A program made the position numbers and the translations under genes. From positions 3,236,501-3,300,500 of the forward strand of contig VCCP01000006.1 of assembly GCA_005765155.1 (NCBI GenBank): a stretch of 64,000 nt of DNA, in the 5' to 3' direction. Shown here piece by piece: positions 34,435-46,083 of this stretch; the first letter of the stretch is position 1, and every line of letters begins with the position of its first letter. A model generated the notes under the pieces. The model searched no databases and was not told the DNA's origin. It saw only the letters and a list, made by a program, of their open reading frames with translations. This DNA is from Zelopaecilomyces penicillatus (taxonomy: Eukaryota > Ascomycota > Sordariomycetes > Hypocreales > Pseudodiploosporaceae).

Positions 34435-36548
34435 ATGCTTTCTTCTGTAGCTATCAAGGAGCAGCTTTCTGCACTGGTCACTCTAAACAGCATTGTCTTC
34501 TTCTTGAGCACATTCACAATCATTACTGCAGTCTCTATCTTGGGGACATCCATCTACCGCCTCTTCTTTCACCCTCTGGCCAAATTTCCTGGACCTAAAC
34601 TAGCTGCTTTGACGAAATGGTACGAAGCATACTATGATCTTATCAAAAGCCCCGGAGGGCAATTCGCCACAGAGATTAATCGAATGCACGACAAGTATGG
34701 TAAGTTGGAACTAAGTGATGTGAGCGAGTTACATTTTTGAGTTTGTGAAAAAATTAATGAACTGTGCTAGGCCCTATCATTCGTATCAACCCTGATGAAA
34801 TCCATGTGCGAGATTCTCTATGGTTCGACACTCTTTATGCCCCCAATCCCACGCGTCGTGACAAGTACCCACCTGCGGCTGCTATGGTTGGACTACCACT
34901 AGGAAGTATGCCATCCATATACACGATTTTGTATGGATATAGGTTACTGATTTTGAATCAGGTCATGGAACAGTTGATCATGATATTCACCGCAAGAGAA
35001 GAGCTGCAAACGCCCCCCTTTTCTCTAAACGAGCTATTCTCTCAGAAGGTGAAGATTTAATCAAGGAACATGTTAAAGAATTGGCCGGAATTTTTGAAAA
35101 GGCAAACAAGGACGGGTCATCTATTCATTTAGACACGATTCTACTTGCCCTGACTACTGACACGTTGTACCATTATGCGTATGCTAAGGACTCTGGACTT
35201 ATGAAGAACCCAGAAGCTGCTACTCAGTGGCGGCATAACATGGAGTCTGTTGCTAAAGCCACACCATTCTTCAAGCAGTTTCCCTGGATCATGACGATTG
35301 TCAACCTGATCCCAACTGGCCTGATTTGCAAACTATTACCAGACGTCGCAATGGTTCTCTCTGTGCATACGGTATGTCACACGTAGATACAATGCTACTG
35401 CAGTAGTTGACATTGTCATCTAACCAACTGAGCCTTCCTAGGACATGAAAAACATGGTAGGACATCATATGGGTGCCAAAAAAAGCCAACCCTGGGAGGA
35501 AGAGGGTAACAAGACTGGCGCCAAAATCGGCACCGACAAGCCTCCCACGCTGTTCCATTCTATCGAACAAAGTCAGCTACCGCCTCAGGAAAAGTCTGCG
35601 GCGCGATTACAACAAGAAGGCGCAACTATGCTCTTTGCAGGGAGCGAGACGACAGCTCGTCTGCTGTGCCACACTGTGTTCCACCTCCTGGACAACCCTG
35701 ATATCTTGCGGCAGATCCGGGAGGAGGTTCTCAAAGCGGCAGGCGATAGTAAGAGAATTCCTGATTTAAGGACGTTGGAGAAGCTTCCATGGTTGGTAAG
35801 TTTACGAACCCTGTTGGATCATTCCCCATGTTATGTTCTGTAACATGCTAACTATCACTTCCCGGGCTAGACCGCCGCCGTCCGCGAATCCCTTCGGCTC
35901 CGGGCTGCCACTACGTCCAGGCTGCCGCTTATGTCTAGGACCGAGCTGACCTATCAAAACTGGATCATTCCTCCCCACGTAAGTAGTAGCTTAGGCTGCT
36001 TGGATGTCACATCCACCTATCCACCCATCCATCCTGGCGGATTTACGCTAGAAAAAAAAAAAAAAACGGTGAGCTAACGAAAACGGTTTTTTCCCCTTCT
36101 CATCCAGACGGCGGTGAGCATGACTCATCCCGATGTGCTACACGATCCTGCGATTTATCCACAGCCGCTTAAGTTTGTTCCCGAGCGGTGGTTTAACCCT
36201 GGGGACCAGGCGAACCGGTCCTTTGTCGCTTTTGGTAAGGGAACGCGTATGTGTCAAGCAATGGAGTGAGTAGCCCCTTTCTGTGGAAGACACACTGTTA
36301 TTTCTTCGCTATGTTCTACGGAACTCCGTGCCTCTTTCAAATATCTAACATGTATGTGTAGCTTTGCGTACGCGGAGATGTACATCACTCTTGCTACGCT
36401 GTTATGTCGCTTCGACCTTGAGCTGTTTGAGACGTACCGTGAGCGTGATATTGATTACGTTAGGGATTGCTTCTTGGGAGAACCTAGTGCTGAGAGTCTC
36501 GGAGTGCGCGTCAAGGTATCTGCAGTAACTGAAAGAATTGTTCTTTAG
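34435..36548 (+). CDS. Cytochrome P450 monooxygenase (Tri4/CYP58-like)
   Basis: Exons 34435-34699, 34771-34905, 34962-35371, 35442-35795, 35871-35978, 36108-36265 and 36362-36548; 538 residues in frame. An ER-anchored haem oxygenase. N-terminal transmembrane helix, then FHPLAKFPGPKLAALTKWYEAYYD, typical of fungal secondary-metabolite P450s related to trichodiene oxygenase (inference from this segment and from RINPDEIHVRDSLWFDTLYA). I-helix FAGSETTA, ExxR at 394-397 (ESLR), a PERWFNP segment, and haem ligand Cys473 in FGKGTRMCQA. The last position of the haem signature is Ala rather than Gly. Intron 2 is needed to recover the SHGTVDHDIHRKRRAA C-helix region. Intron 5 has a long A-run. Probably oxidises the terpene made by its divergent neighbour. 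Confidence 0.94.
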
Positions 36549-36716
36549 AAATCAGGTTTAAACAAATAGACAAAATACTATGAGACTTGATTGAGCATAA
36601 ATCCAACTTTGGCTCATGTAATTCCAGTTAATTGGTCTCTTAGCCTTGCAATCAACTAACAAGTTATGATGGAATTCTTTACTCATTCTGTGAATAAGCC
36701 GTTTGCTATCTAGATT

Positions 36717-38311
36717 TTACGCTACACTAAACGTGACAGATATGGGGTGCTCGCCGTACTCTAAAACGCCATTAACAAACGGTAGCGTTACCTCAGGGTC
36801 ATTCAATCTCATCTGCCAATTGTCAGTAACATGTCTATTCATCAGTACAAAGTAAATTATGGAGCACTTACGTTGTACTTCAGCAACAAGGTAGGAATGA
36901 TCTTCTTCACTTCAAGCTCCGCAATATGACGGCCCAAACAAACCCTACTCCCCGCACTCCATCCCAGAAACCCTCGCTCCATGGCAAGCCGGTCCTCATC
37001 TGAACAAGTCAGCCAGCGCTCAGGGCGAAACTTTTCCGGATCTTTGCCAAAAGTCTTGTCCATGTGCACAGCCATCGCAAGACAACCGATGGTAGTGCCA
37101 CCAGGAATGTAGATGCCGTTGATTTCACAGCCGTCTGGCGGGACGGTCCGTTCCATGGGGATGGAGAGTGCAGGGTTAAGACGTAAGGCTTCTTTGAGAA
37201 CGGCATCGAGGTAGGGAAGACGGCTGACTTCTGTATACCGAGGGGGGTTGGAGAGCTTGCCGGTCTTTTGGGCGTCTTTGAGCTCTTTCATGAGCGCTCG
37301 GTGGCAATCTGGGCTTTTTAACAGGAGATAGATCATGGTGCTCATGGCTCCTGATGTAGTATCTGTACCCGCTGAGATGATGGAGTTGACCACGCTCGTC
37401 ACTGTCTCTGGCTTCAACACACTCGGGTATTTTTCGCTATAGTCAATACATTTCTGCAACAAATCTCTCCGCTCACCCGATATCCCGTCCTTCATTGTAG
37501 CCAGTCGAGCAATAAACCTATCCCGGCTAAGTTTCGCCCACTCGGAGGGCTGAGCTAGCCATTTGCCCCAAATTGGATTGCGATAGATAAAGCTTTCTAG
37601 CTGGTGTAAGCTCTGCCAGCGGTACCAATGGGAAATTCTCGTCGCCGTGAGTTTTGAAAGCCCGTACACGTCGGCCATGTTATCAAGATGGCCGGGAGCT
37701 TCTGTGAAGGCGATTCTCATGAGAAAATCCAGTTGAAAGTAGTGAAGTACATCGTGGAGTATAAATGTAGAGTTGCTTCCAATTTTGTGGAGGAGCTTCT
37801 CGAGAATTATGTCCACGTCTGGTTCGTAGTCGAGAAGGCTTTTTGTGGTGAATGCACCACCAATGGCTCGCTTCAAAGCTCGATTCTGCTCCTCATCTTT
37901 CATATCAACGATACTTCCGACGGATTGGCCATTCACATATACCCTCATGGGATTATACGAGTCGGCCTATCCATACACATTAGATTTTGACACATGAGTT
38001 TCAGTTTTTCATCCTGAGGGAGCCAAACACACCTTGACAAATTCGCCCTTGCTCGTGTATATCAAGCTCACATAGCTAGGATCGCTGACACTAACAGTAT
38101 TCGGGCCAATCCTGACGATTCCTCCATGCTTGCGATGCAACTCAACTAAATCTGGTAGTATAGAGCGCCGATACTGGATACTGAACCGCCACAGCCCGGT
38201 GAACTGCGCAAGAAATGGCCCGGGGACTTTTCTCAGTCGCCACCATCTAGGGACAAGAACACGTAGAAAACAGGCGCTGACCAGAGCAGCCAGGGTCAAC
38301 AAGAGTGCCAT
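36717..38311 (-). CDS. Cytochrome P450 monooxygenase (pisatin demethylase-like)
   Basis: Exons 38311-38033, 37966-36872 and 36812-36717; 489 residues. N-terminal anchor helix (MALLLTLAALVSACFLRVLV), KVPGPFLAQFTGLWR, GGIVRIGPNTVSVSDPSYV and ADSYNPMRV (across intron 1) resemble the pisatin demethylase-like fungal P450 group. I-helix SAGTDTTSGA, ExxR in LKEALRLNP, ERTVPPDGCEINGIYIPGGTTIG, and haem Cys436 in GWSAGSRVCLGR; Trp stands where Phe is usual before the haem loop. The last 31 residues come from a small third exon that starts with the codon for Met and supplies the usual C-terminal beta strands. Tail-to-tail with the 34435 P450 (168 bp) and divergent from the 39347 P450. Substrate unknown; probably a tailoring step. 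Confidence 0.93.
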
Positions 38312-39346
38312 TGCTGGTGGGTAGTGGGACGTCGGTATCTCAATGACTGGCTACGAGGTACAGATTGAGGGTATAGTGCTGTGTCATACTAGTTAGACGA
38401 CTCATTATAAATACATGGATTGATACATGGCACGCAAGAGAAGGGCAAAGATGCCGTATATCCGCAAGATTTACAGCCCAGCTTACACCATAACTTCTCA
38501 AAGCCGCCATTTACGCAGTCGATTATCCCGAGGCCCAACGCAGAAGCGACTAGATATAGTGTATACCTTACAAAATGAACGTATACCCATGACTCTTACA
38601 ACTCCTAAAAGGGGCATAGCGACCGTTTCCTCAACAGCATAGCGCGCGGCTTCCCCATCCATACCGTCCCGACACTCCGTCTCGGGAATTCATTGCCGGG
38701 TTAAAAGCCGATGTGTGGAAAAAGGCACCCAATCATCTTAAAAATTCTCCAAGCTACATGCATTACCCTCATGTATGTAAGATCTAGTCTGGATAGGTAC
38801 CGAGCGTCAGCCTTGTGAATCACACCCTTGCTGACAAAAAACATCCCGGACGGGTGTTTAGCCAAACTAACCCCGAAAAGATGTCAGATAGCCGGAGATG
38901 TTTAAAAAGCGCTACGTTGGCGAAGAGAATACGCGACTTTAAAAGAATGAGTAAGAATATTCAGATTTGTCAATGGCTACTAAGATTTTAGTTTTGTTAA
39001 TCCTTGTAGAATCCGTGGTGGATATGAACGTTGGACAAATAGCTGTGCTGATCACTGATGAAACGCAGGGTTCTGGTTAGCGGCAGTTGGGATGTGAGAC
39101 TCGGTTGTCTAAACTCCGGACTTGGGTTGCACTGCAGTAGAACAAACGTCTTGTTACGTACATCCAGAATACAACAGTTGAGAACGTACAGATGTAAGTA
39201 TTAAGTATTTATCACAGTAATTCGTTTCTACCTACAGAGACTGTATAGCAAGGCCCTGCATAATATCCATGTCTGAGAAGTTGCCAATTCCCGATTGCCT
39301 GGCTTTCATATCCCATTAGATTTCACAGCATTTGGTATAGTTCATC
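38312..39346. promoter_or_regulatory. Shared divergent promoter of two P450 genes
   Basis: No gene seen. ACTCCGTCTCGG at 38674-38685 and an ACTCGG/ACTCCGGA pair at 39099-39120 echo the words in the terpene synthase promoter; this is a candidate co-regulation signal. Confidence 0.3.
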
Positions 39347-41310
39347 ATGGCACTGCTTTCGTTTATACGATTGAGCGGGATAAGACTTACCTGGTCGAAT
39401 GTATCCATAACATGTGTCGTATTAGTAAGTAACCAAGTCGAGAACGTTCGTCTCATGTGTGTTTCTACTGACAACCTCTATTCATTGTAGTTTGCCCTCT
39501 ACTACATATGTTATGCTGTGTATCAGCTATACTTTCATCCCTTGGCAAAGTTTCCGGGCCCGAAAATAGCAGCGCTCACAAATGTAGGTGTCTCAAACTT
39601 GCACCTCACCAATATCACTTTGATTAACTTCCCTCCAGCTTTGGAAAGCTAGAGTAATTGTCTCTGGATACCATCATACCCTTATCGACCAAGTGCACAA
39701 AAAATACGGTATGCCATACAATATGCATTCATCAGCCAGCCCTGCTTAAACTCACCTATGCTCCTAGGGCAAACTGTTCGGATCGGACCCAATGAAGTAT
39801 CAACAACCCACCCAACCGCCTGGAAAGACATCTACGGCCACCACAACACCAACCAGACATTCACCAAAGATGCTCGAATGTACGCAAGCCCCCTCGGTCA
39901 GCGGGAGAGCATCGTAACAACAATTGACATTAGTCGCCATGCTGCCTCCCGACGTCTTCTCTCTCATGCGTTTTCAGACCGAGCTCTATCTGAACAAGAA
40001 GAGCTGATACAGAAATATGCAACCAAGCTGATAGACCAATTAAAGGGACACGCTGACAAGGGCCCTGTGAATATTCTTCATTGGTTTAATTTCTTTACAT
40101 TCGATGTGATTGGCGAACTCTCCTTTGGCGAGAGCTTTGGATGTCTTGATACTGGGGTTATGAATGACTGGATTGTGGTGATTTTTAATCGTGTCAAGGC
40201 TCTTGCGTTTGCTTGGAGTTTGAGAAGCATCCCTTTGTTAGCAAGCACGTATCAGTACTTTCTCCCTGCGAGTCTGCGGTCCAAGGGAGCACAACATATG
40301 GGATACGCCAAAGAGAAGGTCTTGCAGTATGATGTTTCCCCCATAAACATCGGCTATACAAATGTTCTTATCTAACACAGTCTACATAGGCGCTTGAAGC
40401 TCGAAGCAGATCGCAAGGACTTCATCTCCTGTCTAGCTCGAGAAGACCTCCTTTCCTCTGTTTCTGTTGACGAAATGTCCGCCCACTCAGCTTCCATCGT
40501 GTACGTCCCCAATTACCTACCCTACCTAATTAAAAACATATCTTTGCAAACCTAAGCTAATTCACGTTTTGATACGAATAGCCTTGCTGGTAGTGATACA
40601 ACAGCTACTACACTCTCTTCCATCTGCTACTATCTCGGCCACAACCCCCACGCCTATACCAAGCTCACTACCGAGATCCGATCAGCTTTCAAACGCGAAG
40701 AAGACATCACCCATCTAGCAGCCCAGAAACTGCAGTACCTTCAGGCCGTCATGGAGGAATCCTTGCGGATGTATCCACCGCTGCCGATTGGTGCGCCTCG
40801 TCGAGCACCGGATGGTGGTGCTGTTGTCGGCGATTTCATCGTGCCTCGTGATGTAAGTCATCCCACACATGATCCCAAATAAACAAACTTTTAAATGCTA
40901 ATAACTCTTAATATTTCTTTTTCCAGTGTTACGCCTCCGTACCATCATGGACAGTATGCCATTCTGAAGATTACTTCCCCGACGCATGGTCCTTCCAGCC
41001 TGAGCGCTGGTTCGACAAATCCGGCCGCAACCACAAGGAGCAGAGCCAGCCCTTTTCCATGGGCCCCAGAGGCTGCATTGGTAGGAAGTGAGTTTCAATG
41101 GTATCCGTTTTCTGATTTAAGTGAACTGTGTCCACTAATCGGCATTTCTGAAGTCTCGCATGGGTGGAAATGCGCATCGTGCTGTGTAAGCTGTTTTGGA
41201 ACTTTGACTTTGAGATTGTGAATAAGGAGATGAACTGGGAGAGAGATTCACAGTCTTTCATCGCTTGGCAAAAGCCGGAATTAATCGTCCAGTTAACGCC
41301 GATAATTTGA
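39347..41310 (+). CDS. Cytochrome P450 monooxygenase (third cluster P450)
   Basis: Exons 39347-39424, 39491-39583, 39639-39708, 39768-40326, 40390-40500, 40582-40852, 40927-41087 and 41154-41310; 499 residues, every phase consistent. The anchor helix is split by intron 1; YFHPLAKFPGPKIAALTN follows. C-helix region SRHAASRRLLSHAFS, I-helix LAGSDTTATTLSS, ExxR in MEESLRMYPP, GAPRRAPDGG, PERWFD and haem Cys444 in FSMGPRGCIGR, followed across the last intron by NLAWVEMRIVL. The motifs fit the isotrichodermin-hydroxylase/benzoate-hydroxylase-like group of fungal P450s (inference). The intron-rich structure means simple ORF searches see only one large exon. Confidence 0.93.
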
Positions 41311-41424
41311 CGTGTAGATATATTCACTGGCTGAGCATAAATACAATAAAATCACATACCAGTCGCCCCGTACGCCATTGAGAGAGTAATTGAACCCCCA
41401 AACCAACCCAGTCATACCCTATTT

Positions 41425-43668
41425 TCACACACCACTCGGCTCTGTTGTCACAACATCAAAGATGTCATTCCGCCATCCTCCCCTCTCATACTCATATATC
41501 TTCTGTCCCGCATCCCGCGCCTCCTCCTCCCACAGCTGCACCAAACTTCCCGGCGCATACCGACCTCGGAACGGCCCGCCGCCCGGCTTCACACCCACCC
41601 GTGTTTGCAGATCAGGATCAGGCTTGGGCATAAGCCGAGTGGCCACCGCTCTAATAAACGTCCACATGTCGCTAGGTCCAGCGATACGCGTGGCTCGGAG
41701 TCGTTCACGCGCGAAAAGCAGTTCTCGGTTGAGAGTGTGCAAAGAGTCCCCAATGGCTGTGGCAATCTTGACTTCCAATGCTTTCCGCACAATAGGCCGG
41801 ATGAGTGGCTTGAAGATCCAGGCGAAGAAGGCAAACTTGGTCCTCCTGAGCTTATAGTTTAGATGGTGAATCTTGACGTCGACATTTCTTAGCGTAACCA
41901 TTTGTTCGAGGCTCTCCCGTCCAATCTCGATATCAAGTGTGATATCAATGCCTCGCTCATCGAGGTAGAAGCTAGCCAGACCCTCATCCATCATGCGGAG
42001 CAACCCGGAATGCGTGTGAAACCAGTACCCCAAATCCTCAGCTGCGATGGACATCCCCGAGATCTTGACAGTCAAGAGCGATTTCATCGACGACATCGTC
42101 TGGAAGCGCGCCTTGTACACATCAATGTCATTTTTGGTAGAAATCTGCAGGCGATATGGGAGGAATGAGCTGCTGTTCACGGTGCGGCCTGGTTGCAACA
42201 CCAAATTCTCCAGTAGCAAATCAATGCCTGGTGTAGCCACCTCCACTCGAGGGATGGGCAGGTACTGAACCGCCTGAACGATAACGGGTAAGAATACATT
42301 GATCGAGTCGCTAACGAGGTCCTTGTTTGTGTACTGTCCGCTGGGAGATATTAAATGTGCAATGCGGACAGAGGTACGGGCAAGGTTATGCATGTCGCCA
42401 TCATCCGCAACCGAGCGCAATGCGGCCTGCAGGTGCTTGAACAGCGCATCGATTTCGTTGGAGATGGAGGTTTCGGAAGCAATTTCTTTGGACTTGGCGC
42501 GGACATCTTCAAACCGCTCCTCAGCGTTATCAAAAAAGTCAGGGTCCAAGAGCATATCTTGAACGAGTTGAGACAAGTGTGTGACAAGCTCTTCAAAGCC
42601 AGGGTCCGACTGGCCAGCCTGCACCACAGCATCAAACGAATTCTCAACCCGCTCCCACTCATCCTGGTTGCCAATTGATCGCACAAATAGCCAGAAATTG
42701 TGCAGGGCCCGGTCTGCCTCTGCATTGGTACCGACATCCTCCTCCACAGCGTGCAACGTGTCAGAAGCAGCGCGAGAATAAGCCATGAGATAGCGTCGAA
42801 GAAGGAGCGACAAGGTCGAGGCAGATTCAGAGTAATCAGGCACTTGGCGAAGCTTCAACACGGCGCCCTTGAGGCGACTCATGAGAACATCTCGCTCCTC
42901 TTTGGTGACATGCTCTGTCAGGCTCTGTGCCGCTTCCTGCGCGACCTCTGAGGCACCTTGCACAACAACCTTGGCCACTTCCGTTACTTGCTCTCCAACT
43001 TGCTCCTCCAAGTCTTGCTTGGAAGGCTGAGGCCTTGAATCCTCACCGTTCTGCTTCAGAGCCTGTCGCTCCTCCTGGGATGGCTCAATCTGCTTGCCCG
43101 CTCGCTGGGACACGTCTGACAGCGTCAGTGCCGCATCACGGAACACTTGGCGTCCAATAGTGCTCAGATCGGCGAGGAAGACACGGAAATCCGAATTAGT
43201 GAGCATGAGAGACCCAAGGGTTCGGATGCTCGAAGCCGTAGCTGAGGCATCTGCCCTTGCCTTGGCGGCCGCGGCTCTAAATTGAATATCGGACACGTCC
43301 ACCTGTAGTCGTGCTTTGGCAAGGTACCAGATGAAGTCCTGAATCTGGTTGTCTCCGTTTTTGCTTTGCAGGACACTGATGAATTGCTCAATCCAAAGGC
43401 GCATAGATCGGACCAGAGCTCTTCCGGAAGGGCTCAGGCCAGCAGTATTGGGGTTGAGTATATCGGCAGAGAGCAGCGTGCGAAGATGAATAATGACCTG
43501 CTCATTGGAAGGCATGTATCCCTTGGACATGGCCCGCAGCATCTGATACGTGTGCAGCTTCTCGTGCAGCCGGGTCTGTCTGGCGGTGACATCATTGTAC
43601 TGAGGTAGTAGAGGTTCATGCTCGCCATGACGGCGGCGCGACTTGCCGGCCCAAATGCTGCTAAACAT
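41425..43668 (-). CDS. HAM1-like protein (DUF5923/DUF4449)
   Basis: Single exon, 747 residues. Fungal proteins with this architecture have an N-terminal HAM1-like helical region and a C-terminal DUF4449 domain distantly like lipid-binding BPI/TULIP modules. They are linked by homology to hyphal-anastomosis proteins, but the molecular role is not settled. Seen here: the start MFSSIWAGKSRRRHGEHEPLLPQYN, helical blocks with LLLRRYLMAYSRAASDTLHAV, then LPIPRVEVATPGIDLLLENL and a VKIHHLNYKLRR-FAFFAWIFKPLIRPI region. The C terminus is a Trp/Gly/Arg-rich tail. Likely a core gene caught inside or at the border of the cluster; its stop is only 114 bp from that of the third P450. Confidence 0.9.
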   Translation of the reverse strand: MFSSIWAGKSRRRHGEHEPLLPQYNDVTARQTRLHEKLHTYQMLRAMSKGYMPSNEQVIIHLRTLLSADILNPNTAGLSPSGRALVRSMRLWIEQFISVLQSKNGDNQIQDFIWYLAKARLQVDVSDIQFRAAAAKARADASATASSIRTLGSLMLTNSDFRVFLADLSTIGRQVFRDAALTLSDVSQRAGKQIEPSQEERQALKQNGEDSRPQPSKQDLEEQVGEQVTEVAKVVVQGASEVAQEAAQSLTEHVTKEERDVLMSRLKGAVLKLRQVPDYSESASTLSLLLRRYLMAYSRAASDTLHAVEEDVGTNAEADRALHNFWLFVRSIGNQDEWERVENSFDAVVQAGQSDPGFEELVTHLSQLVQDMLLDPDFFDNAEERFEDVRAKSKEIASETSISNEIDALFKHLQAALRSVADDGDMHNLARTSVRIAHLISPSGQYTNKDLVSDSINVFLPVIVQAVQYLPIPRVEVATPGIDLLLENLVLQPGRTVNSSSFLPYRLQISTKNDIDVYKARFQTMSSMKSLLTVKISGMSIAAEDLGYWFHTHSGLLRMMDEGLASFYLDERGIDITLDIEIGRESLEQMVTLRNVDVKIHHLNYKLRRTKFAFFAWIFKPLIRPIVRKALEVKIATAIGDSLHTLNRELLFARERLRATRIAGPSDMWTFIRAVATRLMPKPDPDLQTRVGVKPGGGPFRGRYAPGSLVQLWEEEARDAGQKIYEYERGGWRNDIFDVVTTEPSGV

Positions 43669-44755
43669 GGTAGCCGTCGAAGCACCAGTGCATTTCTGCA
43701 GCAGATGTTTGTTTGGAGAAGTGAGAGAGCAAAAACTTGCGGCTGACGAGGGATGTGGGTGGATGATATAGGTGGTTGGCTTTCATTGCCAGAAGCAGGA
43801 ATAGCAAGCGTCAACGTAGTGTCGTGACTGTCGATGACGACACTGACGAGAAGTGACGTTTGCGATGCTTAGCGGAGCTTTTGGACCGTTACAGCTGATA
43901 CGACGCCTGTGGTTAGCCTGTAACTTGGGTGTTCGTGGTTGGTGGTGCCCCGTGCTTCATGTGCTAACAAATCTTTGTCATCCATAAATACACTGTACAC
44001 ATAATTACTTTGAGCTAGGTACTCAAGCCAATACGAGTTTACCTCACGTAAATTCACAATTACCTATCTTGAACACGGGATCGGAAGTAATTACGAAACA
44101 TATATACGCCACTTATATGATGCATAAAGGCATGCACCGGACCAAGATGCTATTGTAGCAGCTCACCTCCCTCTTATCAGTGTTAGTGTTGTCTGTGTAG
44201 CGTTGGTCACAGTAACAAGTACCAATATGCGTGCATCACTCAATCCTTCTACAAGATTGTTGCAACTCGCAGACAGCTATCAAAATGGATAGCTATAATA
44301 CGAAAGCTTCCTACGTGTAATGATAGATTTCCATCGATTAGTCGTCACGTCTTTATACCTCGCTCTCATCAATTGGGCTCTGTAATGCGTCTCGTCCCTT
44401 CTCTTCGGCTATGCTACACCTCAACCTCTCGCCATGACGGCCCGTCTGGCCGACTACGGAGATATCGGATTCCTTGCAGTGAGTGCCAATACTGGGTTCA
44501 AGCCTTGATAAGGCTCTTCAATGGGCTCAACTTGTTCCGAGCTCCTAACAAAAGACCTGCAATCCCCAACCAGTTATCGCCGAGTCAGGAGCACATGGTT
44601 TCAGAAACCAGCCTTTTCACTTGAACCACCACAGCAACACAACTTACTCGCCTCGTTAAATCATTCAGCTCACACACTAATAAACATATACATGCGCATT
44701 ATAATGATATATAGCATCAGGCCACGTCTTTAAACGCCCCAGTTACCACCACGTC
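43669..44755. other. Divergent promoter region, HAM1-like and bZIP genes
   Basis: No supported gene in 1.1 kb; short frames at 43869-44057 and 44373-44733 have no family resemblance. Confidence 0.4.
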
Positions 44756-46026
44756 ATGGATGAATCGCGTGAGCGCAAGCGCGAGCGAGACAAAAATGCC
44801 CAGCGCCGCAAACGAGACCGGGAGAGAGCCGTGTTCCTGAATCTTGAGCGACGAAACGCCGATTTGGAGAAGCAGGTTCTGGCGCTGCATGATGGCGCTG
44901 GCAGCAATGTCCAGAACCTCTCGGATGCAGTGGACAGTCTGCGGGTTAGAAACGAGGAGCTATCGCAGCGGTTGAGCCGCGTGGACGACTTTGTCAGTTC
45001 ATGGACCATGCAGAGGCGACAGGACTGGGCGGAGGGCAATCAGGAGAGGAGAGTGGATTTGCTGTGTTCGCAGACCAATATTTCTCGATTGACGGATCTG
45101 CTCTCGCTCAACACCAGTGTGCCGTCGGGATCACAATCACCAAACACCAGCTTCGACAGCAAAAGCCCACAGCATCTTATGACGAGCGAAATGGTACTGC
45201 ACAGCAATCTAATAGCCGACCCGCCTCGTTCCGAGCCTCCAGTAGGATCACCGGAGCTTACTGTATCGATTAGTCTTTTAGAGAATGCGCTTTCGTTGCC
45301 GCTGTGGCGGAGGCTGCCGTTGAATTTGTCTACCATTCCCTGCTTCGACCCGTTTGGCGCTGCCATAGTCCAGATAAAGAGGTCCCCTGAGCAATTCGCC
45401 AAGTGTGGTTTAGAGCCGAGCGCCTTGGATCTTGCGTCTGGAAGCTCGGGCAATCTGCTAGCGAGTGTGATTTTTGAGTCTATAAACCCCCATCCCTTGC
45501 GGCGGACAGAAAAAGTCGGGATCCAGTGGATATGTTACCTCATGGCGAGAGTAAGCCCTACTTATACTTGTTCCTATATATGCTTTATCATACTAACACA
45601 GGTTGTCAGTGGCGTATAGAACCTACACGGGAAAACTTTGAGCGCATGCCCACCTCTTATCACCCAACAGCCAGACAGCTCTTCACTCCTCACGCGCCCA
45701 TCTTCGACTATGTCCTCTGGCCGCAAATGCGCGACAACTTCGTCAAGCACGGCACCAAGTATTGCCGTGAGGAAGTCTTTGGCTTGCTGTTCTGCACGTG
45801 TAGGGTCAGAGATACACCCAACTCGGACTTTTTGATTCGCAACACCAGCACTGGTAGTAGTGGGAACGGAGAAGAGAATGTTTATCAAGTCGACCCGGCG
45901 TTTGCACACCGCATAACTCAGGCTGAGAATTGGGTGCTGCTGGATAAGTTCTGGATAGAGTATCCGGAGTTGGTGGAGGGTATGGATCGGGAATCGATTA
46001 TGATTTCGGAAAAAGATCTGGTTTGA
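44756..46026 (+). CDS. bZIP transcription factor with DUF3425 domain
   Basis: Exons 44756-45550 and 45610-46026; 403 residues. The N-terminal basic region DKNAQRRKRDRERAVFL carries the N-x7-R DNA-contact pattern and is followed by a short leucine zipper (LERRNADLEKQVLALHD, later LRVRNEELSQRL). The C-terminal part is the fungal DUF3425 domain (YHPTARQLFTPHAPIFDYVLWPQMRDNFV), common in bZIP regulators of secondary metabolism and stress. The acceptor before WRIEPT is the only one nearby that keeps the frame open. Situated 3.4 kb from the last P450 and adjacent to a reductase, it is a candidate pathway regulator (inference). Confidence 0.93.
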
Positions 46027-46083
46027 TGGAAGAAAGAAACGAAAGCAACAAAGACGAAACGTCATTTCATCAAATTCATTAAT

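Noticed and set aside
28060..41310. Trichothecene (TRI) cluster
   Set aside because: The cyclase metal motifs and length differ from trichodiene synthase, and other TRI genes (regulators, transporter) are missing.
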